A DNA stretch of 12,651 nucleotides. Source: Proteobacteria bacterium UBA1673 (GTDB taxonomy: Bacteria > Pseudomonadota > Gammaproteobacteria > Comchoanobacterales > Comchoanobacteraceae). The stretch lies in the NCBI GenBank assembly GCA_002320385.1, contig DCKN01000114.1, forward strand, positions 1 through 12,651. The letters run 5' to 3'. The translations under genes were made by a program, and so were the position numbers. Positions 1-6,262 of this stretch are shown here, piece after piece. The notes beneath the pieces are model-generated. The model was not told the DNA's origin. It made no database searches and worked only from the letters and a program-made list of their open reading frames with translations. How positions within the stretch are numbered: position 1 is the stretch's first letter; each line of letters starts with the position of its first letter.

Positions 1-1
1 A

Positions 2-1393
2 TGTACTTCCCGTTCAGCTTGCGGCTATAGCTGCAAGATAGGCGATTCTCCAGCACAATGTATAGATGTCTCCATATGTGGGCCGATTACAATTACTCAA
101 GATGATCTCCCTGAAGGATCAGACCTGCAGTGTAAAAGTGGTCAAGGTCTGATGGAGGATCAAAACGGGACATTGTTCTGTGTAGATCCGGGCAGTGGTC
201 AATGTTATAAAACACTTGATGCAACAAATAATCAAGACCCTTACACGGATGGAGCATGCTCTGTTTGTGGTTACTATCCTGCCTCTAAGTGTCCAAGCTG
301 TGGTGATGGCCAAACCAAACAAACCATCAATAATCAGGACTATTGCATTGATGATAAGACCGGTGTCTGTTACTCTGTTTTGGACTGGTCAGGCGGAACA
401 GCGTCACAACCCAAGGATCCATCATGCACTGCTTGTGGGGTGGTACAAAGCTGTACTGAAAAAGATGGAAGCACATCATGCGTTGGCAATTGTTGTCCTA
501 GTGGTCAGACTTTACAAACAATCGACGGTCAATCATTCTGTACTGATGACGCAACCGGTCAATGCAGCACCATGGCCTATGTTAATGGTGTGGCGGCCAC
601 ACAAAAGGCTTACAGTGGTGATCCCTGCTCTGACTGTAGCTACTATCCTTCCTCTAACTGTCCAAGCTGTCTTGATGGCCAAACCAAACAAACCATCGAT
701 AAGAAAGACTATTGCGTTGATGATAAAACCAGCGTTTGCCATGGTGAGCTATCTTGGTCAGACAACAAATGGTCGCAGTCACCTGATCCATCCTGTTCCG
801 TCTGTGGTTTGGCCGATGATAGCCTTTGTTGCGCTAGTGGTCAGACTTTACAAACAATCAGCGATACGGAATCATTCTGTACCGTCTCTGATGGTAAAGA
901 TGAGGGGAAATGTTATACGATGCTTTATGAGCAAGGTGTAGCAGTAGAGTCAACGGCTTATACGACTAATAGTTGTGCCGGTCATGGGTACTATCCCGCG
1001 TCTAAAGCGCCGCCATTCTGTCTAGAGAATCAGACGAAGAAAGAATATTCATATAACAGTTTTCAATATTGTGTCGAAGATAAGGTCTGTTATACCATGG
1101 CAACGTTTAACAATGATCTTACGATTAAACAGGAAAAAGATGATACCTGCTATTGCGAAGCAGGTCAGGCATTTTACAAGCCAACAGAAGATGATATTTC
1201 CTGCGTTACGTTGGAAAATGGGGTTAAGTATAAAAAAGGGCGGTGTCTCAATCCATTAGGCCCCTATGCTACTGAACAAAACGTTAAATATGGAACTCAA
1301 TGCTGTAGCACGAGCTGGTATAATGATTCGTATACCGAACAAAGTTGTCAAGCGTTGACTGCGATGTATCAAACTACGGATGACGACAGTTAG
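2..1393 (+). CDS. Cysteine-rich repeat protein, 5'-truncated by the window edge
   Basis: The reading frame is open from base 2, so the gene begins upstream. The internal ATG at 152 is not a credible start, because repeat residues already precede it. The visible part is 463 residues with about 45 cysteines (near 10%). It consists of tandem composite units of roughly 110-123 residues. Each has two related halves, typified by SGQTLQTI...FC.DD.TGQC and DGQTKQTI...YC.DDKTxVC, joined by CxxC pairs (CSVC, CPSC, CTAC, CSDC). Units start near 137, 500 and 836, and the last third decays. No membrane segment or anchor is visible, and the C terminus is plain (TTDDDS). Such spacing of cysteines suggests a secreted or surface protein folded by disulfides, as in cysteine-rich adhesins; metal binding through CxxC is the alternative. 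I do not recognise the family. The N terminus, where a signal peptide would lie, is missing. Confidence 0.85.
   Translation, partial: CTSRSACGYSCKIGDSPAQCIDVSICGPITITQDDLPEGSDLQCKSGQGLMEDQNGTLFCVDPGSGQCYKTLDATNNQDPYTDGACSVCGYYPASKCPSCGDGQTKQTINNQDYCIDDKTGVCYSVLDWSGGTASQPKDPSCTACGVVQSCTEKDGSTSCVGNCCPSGQTLQTIDGQSFCTDDATGQCSTMAYVNGVAATQKAYSGDPCSDCSYYPSSNCPSCLDGQTKQTIDKKDYCVDDKTSVCHGELSWSDNKWSQSPDPSCSVCGLADDSLCCASGQTLQTISDTESFCTVSDGKDEGKCYTMLYEQGVAVESTAYTTNSCAGHGYYPASKAPPFCLENQTKKEYSYNSFQYCVEDKVCYTMATFNNDLTIKQEKDDTCYCEAGQAFYKPTEDDISCVTLENGVKYKKGRCLNPLGPYATEQNVKYGTQCCSTSWYNDSYTEQSCQALTAMYQTTDDDS
137..1150 (+). repeat. Tandem internal repeats within the cysteine-rich gene
   Basis: Composite units begin near 137, 500, 836 and 1150, the last much degraded. 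Some segments are conserved at DNA level: a 24-bp identical block at 305-328 and 674-697 (369 bp apart), and another at 500-523 and 836-859 (336 bp apart). The distances are multiples of three, so the reading frame is kept. Identity at silent positions suggests fairly recent duplication or gene conversion. Confidence 0.8.
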
Positions 1394-1714
1394 TGGTGTC
1401 AATTGCCGATTGCGGTGCATGGTCCTGTCATTCGTGACTATGTTTTGGGTGTGAGATTGTACAATTGCTGACATTTGTTCAGAAAACAGTTAAGATTTTT
1501 TTAAGCATGTTTGAATGCAGATCATTGAGACAGTCTTTTAAAAAAGCCAACCTTTTTTTGCAATCAGTATGCGGCTACGCTGGCATGGCAGTTAACTTGC
1601 GGCTTTTGTTGTTGTCTGCTTATGCTTCACAACTTTTTATCTGCATCTACAATTATTTGATGGAGGATTTAAGCAGTCTTGTTCTGACTACCCGAAGACA
1701 TTTCAAGACGCTAA
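1394..1714. other. Convergent intergenic region, no supported gene
   Basis: These 321 bases separate the 3' ends of two convergent genes. The only open frame of note (TTG start at 1465, 86 codons) has no ribosome binding site, overlaps the neighbouring gene's 3' end and has no recognisable domain. I see no convincing stem followed by a T-run for either gene. Two T-runs occur (near 1497 and 1553), neither preceded by a clear GC-rich stem. Confidence 0.5.
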
Positions 1715-3202
1715 TTATGGTTTAAAATGAACCGTACTGTGTTTTCTTGAATCATCTTGCGCACATGGAGTAATAAAATTGATTTCACTACCTTTACGGT
1801 GTAATAAATATCCATTACCGATGGGTCTGAAATTTTCATTACTCTTATTTATTATGGTATTGATAAATGTTAACTCCTGCTGCTCGTAATCATCGACAGT
1901 TGAATACGCCATCTCAAGACCTTTTTCAAGAAATGCTGACGTCTCGGCAATACTTATTGCTCCTTGCGGTTGTTGCTTGTTGTAGCACTTTATCACTGCG
2001 TAGTCATCATAAACTTCCCCAAGTGTACCAAGGACTTCATCAACTGCTCCTGAATCTAATTCTTGATCACCAACGTAGACCTTTTTAATATTGCGATTGA
2101 TGATCAGCGCACTTAAGCGAGTATGCTTATTCGCAATGCAAACCGGGAGTATTTTTGTGTGGTTTTCCCAACTTGAAGCGGTCGATTGATGATAATCACC
2201 AAAAGCGTTTCTATGACTGACAACTTTTTTTGTTTTTGTAAGAACATCATACATGATCATATGGCTGAATGCATTTTGCAGATTGGTATAATATTGCGTG
2301 ACCTCGTCGATGACATCTTTTATTTGGATTGATTTTTGATAATTCAATGTCGGTTCTATTTCATTGTTGTGCTGATCAAATCGTTCTTTGACACGCTTGT
2401 AGACTTGCGCGCGATTGCTTATCGATTCAATCATCGTATGATATGATGTTGTTAACTGAGACTGGCTATTTTTGAGTTCTGGTAGATCTTTTGGGTCACG
2501 AACATTCAGTATCTGCTGCTCTACCTGTGTGAGCTGATCAGTCAACGTATTGAGATCATCGTGCATTGCCCTAATTAGCTCTGCAACATCGCAAAGAGCA
2601 TCATAATGCTCACCATGATTCAAATCAACACTAACACGACAGTCATCTTTTCCTAATGTTGTATAATAGTCGTACTCGGCGACCGACATACTGATCACTT
2701 GTTCTTGTAATCCCAATATTGAACGATTATACCCAGATGATTGAAAGAAGGCATTATCAAAGATCTCTTTCGATGGCCTTGTCGCTACACTGTCTTTTTG
2801 TTCAGTATTACAATTGAGTGGGAATAACGTTTTATAGTTTTTTTTCGGACAGTTTTTTCTCTTTTTCGATGATTTATGATCACATGTTGGACTTTCAGTG
2901 CGTTTTCTAGGTGGATAGTGATCTGAACTATTTTTTTTGAGTTGATGACTGGACACATCTTGACGCGCTGAGTCCTGAATAACAGAGCGCTGATTATAAT
3001 TTTTTGAAATAGCATCAGGCGAATTATTTATTGGTTGACGATATAGGGATTGCAAAGCACTACAGCAGATAATCCATTTGTTTCGTAAGATCTGTAAATC
3101 AGGCATCAAAATCCAGGCCACAAAGCAGGTTGCGGCAAGTAGTAGCATAAACACAATATGATGGATTAGAGGGCTGATTATTAATGGAAGCTGGAATATC
3201 AC
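1715..3202 (-). CDS. Hypothetical membrane-anchored protein with NLS-like basic region and coiled-coil-prone middle
   Basis: This is a 495-residue protein of no family I recognise. A hydrophobic stretch at about residues 8-33 looks like a single membrane segment or uncleaved signal. Residues 55-135 are polar and basic, with a bipartite cluster: R99-K100-R101, an 11-residue gap, then K113-K114-R115-K116. That matches the classical bipartite nuclear-localisation pattern. Residues 200-310 are rich in Glu, Gln, Leu and Asp and look helical to coiled-coil. The remaining C-terminal part looks globular. The start is a GTG at 3202, the first possible start after an in-frame TAA. No Shine-Dalgarno is visible, and an ATG at residue 19 is the alternative. 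The gene is monocistronic behind a consensus promoter. A host-directed effector is possible from the basic cluster, but the N-terminal membrane segment argues against simple nuclear import. Function is unknown. Confidence 0.8.
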   Translation of the reverse strand: MIFQLPLIISPLIHHIVFMLLLAATCFVAWILMPDLQILRNKWIICCSALQSLYRQPINNSPDAISKNYNQRSVIQDSARQDVSSHQLKKNSSDHYPPRKRTESPTCDHKSSKKRKNCPKKNYKTLFPLNCNTEQKDSVATRPSKEIFDNAFFQSSGYNRSILGLQEQVISMSVAEYDYYTTLGKDDCRVSVDLNHGEHYDALCDVAELIRAMHDDLNTLTDQLTQVEQQILNVRDPKDLPELKNSQSQLTTSYHTMIESISNRAQVYKRVKERFDQHNNEIEPTLNYQKSIQIKDVIDEVTQYYTNLQNAFSHMIMYDVLTKTKKVVSHRNAFGDYHQSTASSWENHTKILPVCIANKHTRLSALIINRNIKKVYVGDQELDSGAVDEVLGTLGEVYDDYAVIKCYNKQQPQGAISIAETSAFLEKGLEMAYSTVDDYEQQELTFINTIINKSNENFRPIGNGYLLHRKGSEINFITPCAQDDSRKHSTVHFKP

Positions 3203-3227
3203 CGCACAGGCCGATTTATTTTATTAT

Positions 3228-3255
3228 ATTATAACACTGGTGGTTTTTTTGTCAA
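3228..3255 (-). promoter_or_regulatory. Perfect sigma-70 promoter for the 495-residue protein gene
   Basis: Read on the minus strand, TTGACA (3250-3255) and TATAAT (3228-3233) are separated by 16 bp. Both hexamers are exact consensus. Transcription would start near 3220-3222, about 18-20 nt ahead of the GTG start at 3202. The leader has no obvious Shine-Dalgarno. Confidence 0.8.
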
Positions 3256-3289
3256 GTGCTTGATGTTTTGACTGTCCGTTCAGTATTCT

Positions 3290-4432
3290 CTAAAACACAC
3301 AATGTGCTGGATCAGGAATATAATGACTACATATTGCATATAATTGAAAATCTTTCCGATAAGTATTGATCTTGTGGTTAAATGATTCAATCAATGGCTT
3401 TCCGAAAATAACGTTGCCGTAGTGCTTGTTCATATACAATGTCCATGCCTCGTAGCCAAGCGATATTGTGCTTGTGACCAGTACTGTTGTGTCTTCTGGG
3501 TGCAGTTTATAATGTTCGTTTAGATTGGTTCTGGCAGTTGCAACGTGATCAATTTGAGAATCTCTCAATGCTTCGAACATTGTTGTTGAATCTAAAAACT
3601 CTACCGTTGTTGCCCCAGATTTCTTTAATAATTTCTCTAATCTTGTTTGCCCATAGAGCATTCCAACACTGCTGTTGCGAAGGTGTTCGATATTGTGGAT
3701 GGAATGTCCGCCATGGTTCATCAGATGCAACACCGACGACGTGACCAGAGCACCCAAAATCGTGATCACAAATACCGATAAAATCATCCAAACCCCAAAG
3801 AGAATCCTACCCAATGATGTCACTGGGTCGTAGAGTAAATCACGAAAAAAACAACTAAAAATGGTAAAAAAACTATAGCTTACTTTCTCGTACGTTGGGC
3901 AATCTTTGAAGTGTGGATGCTTATCTTTCTCGAGGAAGAATAATATTATCGAGAATAATGTGCCTATTAATAATGAACCGATCAACGTAATCATAAATAA
4001 TCGATTGAATATCAGTGATAATATTTCTACCATCGATATCTCTTTTTTAGTGGTTGTGATTGCCAGCTCATCGATGTAATACGGTGATGTACTGCTGATA
4101 TTATACTGATCAAGATCAGGGTTCTCTTCATAGGATCCAACGAGTACCTGAATCTGATTGGCTTTTATTGCATCAATCGCCTGTTTTCTATTTTGATAAA
4201 ATACATAGCTGGGTTTTAGAGGAAGACCTCTGATGATATTATCAACCAGTTCGTAACCAATACCACTTGGTTTTTCAGTAAATAATCGCATCGATGCGGG
4301 CGCGTCATTCTCGAGAACGCCAATTTTTAAAGTATATTGGCGCTCACCCACTGTTGTTGCCGCTAACGAACTGCTCACTCCGAGCGCGAGTATTGCGAAT
4401 AAAAAGGCTATTTTTAATTTGGAGAATACCAT
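3290..4432 (-). CDS. Ionotropic-glutamate-receptor-like protein (split periplasmic binding domain around a two-TM pore module)
   Basis: This 380-residue protein has the order typical of prokaryotic glutamate-receptor channels. A signal peptide (1-24, ending SSLA) is followed by binding lobe 1 (about 33-128), TM1 (about 138-166), a short hydrophobic re-entrant-like region (about 182-200), TM2 (about 207-235) and binding lobe 2 (about 245-365). Total length is close to that of the cyanobacterial GluR0 type (about 400). The stretch VTSLGRILFGVWMI entering TM2 matches the way K+-type pores run into the inner helix of GluR0-like proteins. The K+ filter TVGYGD is absent, however: the corresponding segment reads FFRDLLYDP. 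The chosen ATG at 4432 follows the upstream gene's stop by 1 nt and gives a proper signal peptide; an in-frame ATG at 4459 would add nine polar residues. Translational coupling with the upstream gene is likely. The protein could be a channel of other selectivity, a sensor, or a non-conducting receptor. Confidence 0.8.
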   Translation of the reverse strand: MVFSKLKIAFLFAILALGVSSSLAATTVGERQYTLKIGVLENDAPASMRLFTEKPSGIGYELVDNIIRGLPLKPSYVFYQNRKQAIDAIKANQIQVLVGSYEENPDLDQYNISSTSPYYIDELAITTTKKEISMVEILSLIFNRLFMITLIGSLLIGTLFSIILFFLEKDKHPHFKDCPTYEKVSYSFFTIFSCFFRDLLYDPVTSLGRILFGVWMILSVFVITILGALVTSSVLHLMNHGGHSIHNIEHLRNSSVGMLYGQTRLEKLLKKSGATTVEFLDSTTMFEALRDSQIDHVATARTNLNEHYKLHPEDTTVLVTSTISLGYEAWTLYMNKHYGNVIFGKPLIESFNHKINTYRKDFQLYAICSHYIPDPAHCVF

Positions 4433-4433
4433 A

Positions 4434-5366
4434 TCAGCGTGTGATCCCGATATACGCATCGATTGATTTAATGTCTTGTGCGTAAACTGTCGTTGGTCCA
4501 GTCATAATTGATCCATTCGGATAAAGCTCATAATCAGCATATAGACTCGCGTTGACAACTGCGTAGAAACCTTGAAGGTAGGGATGCTGATCGATTGCGA
4601 ACAGCACTCTGTCGCTCGTGATGAGCTCTGCAGTTAAAGGACTAAGATCAAAAGTTGCAATCTTAAACGGTGTGTTATTCCCTTTGCTAAGCCCTAGTGC
4701 ATCATCAATTGTTTCTAATGAATTTGGGCTTATGGATACGATGGCATCCAATGCTACATTCTTTTGCATCGTATTCAAAATACTCTTTTTAGCTTCGTCT
4801 TGCGTTGTACCGCTGATGTCAAGTAATTGGACATCAGCATTAGGCATCCCAGCCTTCAGTCCAGCAAGCCTGGCTTCTACTACCAGATCATCAGGTGGAA
4901 AATGTGATATAACTAATACTTTATCCACGCTCAGATTATCAAAGCCCTGCCCCATTCTGATGCCAGCTTTGTAATCATTCATACCAATGAAATTTCCTTT
5001 AATGCCTGCTTTGATAATTGCTGTTTCACCTGAGTTAATGATCTGTACCAATCGTCCCTCACGGCTTGAGTATTCAAGCGCATGCATCAATTCAGGCGTT
5101 TGATGGTGTATTGAAAAAATTGTTGTGTCGGCGGGTTTGGATAGGGCGATATCAATCGCATTTATTTCTTCATGCACATCGACCGCTGAGTAGTTCATAA
5201 TTTCGAGATTGACATCAAACTTTTGTGCCGCGTCACGACTACCCTTGACAACAATTTTCCAAAATGGATCATTATTGTCTGCAGGAATCGCTAATACAGC
5301 TGATTTTTGAGCAAAGATTGGATAATTTAACAGACACAATCCAAGGAATATTATTACCCGTTTCAT
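4434..5366 (-). CDS. Periplasmic sugar-type substrate-binding protein (Peripla_BP_4/RbsB-like)
   Basis: This 310-residue protein is probably a periplasmic ligand-binding protein of the ribose/autoinducer-2 class. Residues 1-19 form a signal peptide (MKRVIIFLGLCLLNYPIFA). The mature chain opens with AVLAIPADNNDPFW, typical of the first strand and ligand loop of this family. Later come the NFIGMNDYKAG segment, the acidic FDLSP segment and DQHPYLQGFYAVVNASLY, a family hallmark. The ATG at 5366 has a Shine-Dalgarno (AGGTG, 5374-5378) at 7-nt spacing. The stop TGA (4434-4436) lies 1 nt from the ATG of the receptor-like gene. No ABC permease or ATPase gene is next to it, which is unusual for this family and suggests it either presents ligand to the downstream protein or works with a distant transporter. 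The ligand cannot be told from sequence alone. Confidence 0.88.
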   Translation of the reverse strand: MKRVIIFLGLCLLNYPIFAQKSAVLAIPADNNDPFWKIVVKGSRDAAQKFDVNLEIMNYSAVDVHEEINAIDIALSKPADTTIFSIHHQTPELMHALEYSSREGRLVQIINSGETAIIKAGIKGNFIGMNDYKAGIRMGQGFDNLSVDKVLVISHFPPDDLVVEARLAGLKAGMPNADVQLLDISGTTQDEAKKSILNTMQKNVALDAIVSISPNSLETIDDALGLSKGNNTPFKIATFDLSPLTAELITSDRVLFAIDQHPYLQGFYAVVNASLYADYELYPNGSIMTGPTTVYAQDIKSIDAYIGITR

Positions 5367-5373
5367 CGCATTT

Positions 5374-5378
5374 CACCT
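5374..5378 (-). promoter_or_regulatory. Ribosome binding site of the substrate-binding protein gene
   Basis: AGGTG on the minus strand (within AAAGGTGA) lies 7 nt ahead of the ATG at 5366 and supports that start. A short hairpin-capable GGGC-3 nt-GCCC (5387-5397) lies just upstream. Confidence 0.7.
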
Positions 5379-5413
5379 TTACCCTAGGGCAATGCCCAAT
5401 TTCTTATGAAAGC

Positions 5414-5447
5414 CTTAAGCAAATAGTACATTATCTGATTGCTTAAG
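5414..5447. repeat. Perfect 9-bp inverted repeat, candidate operator
   Basis: CTTAAGCAA (5414-5422) and TTGCTTAAG (5439-5447) are exact inverted copies separated by 16 bp. They lie 48-81 bp upstream of the start of the binding-protein/receptor pair. The arm centres are 25 bp apart, and a promoter-like GATAAT or TACTAT lies between the arms on the minus strand. A dimeric-regulator operator is plausible. It is not a terminator, because there is no T-run on either side. Confidence 0.5.
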
Positions 5448-5594
5448 TCTTGCGCTTTGTTAGATTATTTACTTTTTTATTATTTTCGCGGTTCTTCGCA
5501 TTTTATAACCTAATCTTGTGGATAATTGCGTTGGTGGCAGATGACTGTTATAACGAAGTTTTAATGCCTTGGTTAGCAATGCACAAACAGCCAT

Positions 5595-5622
5595 AAAAAA
5601 ACAGCACCATTTGGTGCTGTTT
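5595..5622 (-). terminator. Intrinsic terminator of zur
   Basis: A 10-bp perfect stem (AAACAGCACC 5599-5608 with GGTGCTGTTT 5613-5622, loop ATTT) is followed on the minus strand by a run of T residues. It lies 27 nt past the zur stop codon. Confidence 0.85.
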
Positions 5623-5648
5623 AGAAGTCTTGGATGCGTTGGGTTGAT

Positions 5649-6089
5649 CTATGCGATTTCGCTGGCGCAATTCTGGCAGATTCCAGGGCATTCAATCATT
5701 TTACTGTCAGTCCGGAAACCCAGCGTGCTGGCCATTTCAGAGACCACGGCGGTGAGTACACTGTTAGACTCTTCAAAAATAATCCCGCACTTGGTACAAG
5801 TGAAAATCATGTTAAATCGGTGCGTGTGGCCGTGATGACACTTACTGGATTGCTTGCAAGCGACAAATGCATTTTGTTCATTAACCCTGTGTAGAAGCTT
5901 TTTGTTGATGAGGTAATCTAATGCACGGTACACTGTTGGTGGCTTAGCGTGCGGGATTACTTTCTGAAGGTCACTGAGAATATCGTAGGCTTTCTGGGGT
6001 TTTTCAGATCGCATGACGATGTCGAGGACGGCTCTTCGTGAGGCTGTAAGATTTAGATCATCGATTGATACATTGTTTTCTGCTGTCAT
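5649..6089 (-). CDS. zur: Zinc uptake regulator Zur (Fur family)
   Basis: This 146-residue transcriptional repressor would sense zinc and bind operators of zinc-uptake genes as a dimer. The N-terminal winged helix carries the recognition segment PHAKPPTVYRALDYL (about 46-60), nearly identical to E. coli Zur (PQAKPPTVYRALDFL). The C-terminal dimerisation part has the structural zinc cysteines as two CxxC pairs, C98/C101 and C138/C141. C78, a His group at 85-90 and E106/E107 fit the regulatory zinc site. It is shorter than E. coli Zur (171) because it lacks that protein's His/Cys-rich tail. The ATG at 6089 is chosen because GGAG (6098-6101) precedes it by 8 nt; an upstream TTG at 6137 would overlap the -10 element. 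No zinc transporter gene is in the window. It is divergent from the 616-residue membrane protein gene. Confidence 0.93.
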   Translation of the reverse strand: MTAENNVSIDDLNLTASRRAVLDIVMRSEKPQKAYDILSDLQKVIPHAKPPTVYRALDYLINKKLLHRVNEQNAFVACKQSSKCHHGHTHRFNMIFTCTKCGIIFEESNSVLTAVVSEMASTLGFRTDSKMIECPGICQNCASEIA

Positions 6090-6097
6090 ATCTGTTT

Positions 6098-6101
6098 CTC
6101 C
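6098..6101 (-). promoter_or_regulatory. Ribosome binding site deciding the zur start
   Basis: GGAG on the minus strand lies 8 nt before the ATG at 6089. It supports this start over the longer frame that opens with TTG at 6137. Confidence 0.75.
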
Positions 6102-6116
6102 AATAGTTTTAATGTT

Positions 6117-6145
6117 ATTATACGTTATATCACACAATATTACAA
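6117..6145 (-). promoter_or_regulatory. Probable zur promoter
   Basis: On the minus strand, TTGTAA (6140-6145) and an exact TATAAT (6117-6122) are spaced by 17 bp. Transcription would start near 6110, about 20 nt ahead of the start codon. A degenerate Zur-box-like sequence (AATGTTAT at 6111-6118, GTTATATCAC at 6124-6133) overlaps the -10, which would fit autoregulation. Confidence 0.6.
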
Positions 6146-6262
6146 TAGCTTGACTGCCTGATTAACAATTAATTATGTTTATTTATATTGATTTTAATTT
6201 GGTTACATATTATGCTCTCGCTACTGAATCTACTCAACATAACTGCTTGATTCTGCCCACCG

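Noticed and set aside
195..941. A 248-codon open frame on the + strand overlapping the cysteine-rich gene
   Set aside because: It lies in another frame of a repetitive gene. Its length follows from the repeat composition, and it has no start signal or domain.
137..1150. Regular repeats considered as a CRISPR array
   Set aside because: Units are over 300 bp, coding and imperfect, without short identical repeats and uniform spacers.
1465..1725. An 86-codon open frame with TTG start between convergent genes
   Set aside because: There is no ribosome binding site, it overlaps the neighbouring gene's end, and it has no domain or convincing signal peptide.
3120..3202. Lipoprotein signal (LAATC) in the 495-residue protein
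   Set aside because: Thr before the cysteine does not fit the lipobox, and the hydrophobic stretch continues past the Cys like a membrane segment.
3290..4432. Call as a potassium channel
   Set aside because: The pore region lacks TVGYGD, so K+ selectivity cannot be claimed.
4433..4459. Upstream ATG at 4459 as start of the receptor-like gene
   Set aside because: It would overlap the upstream gene and put nine polar residues before the signal peptide. The ATG at 4432 sits 1 nt after the stop.
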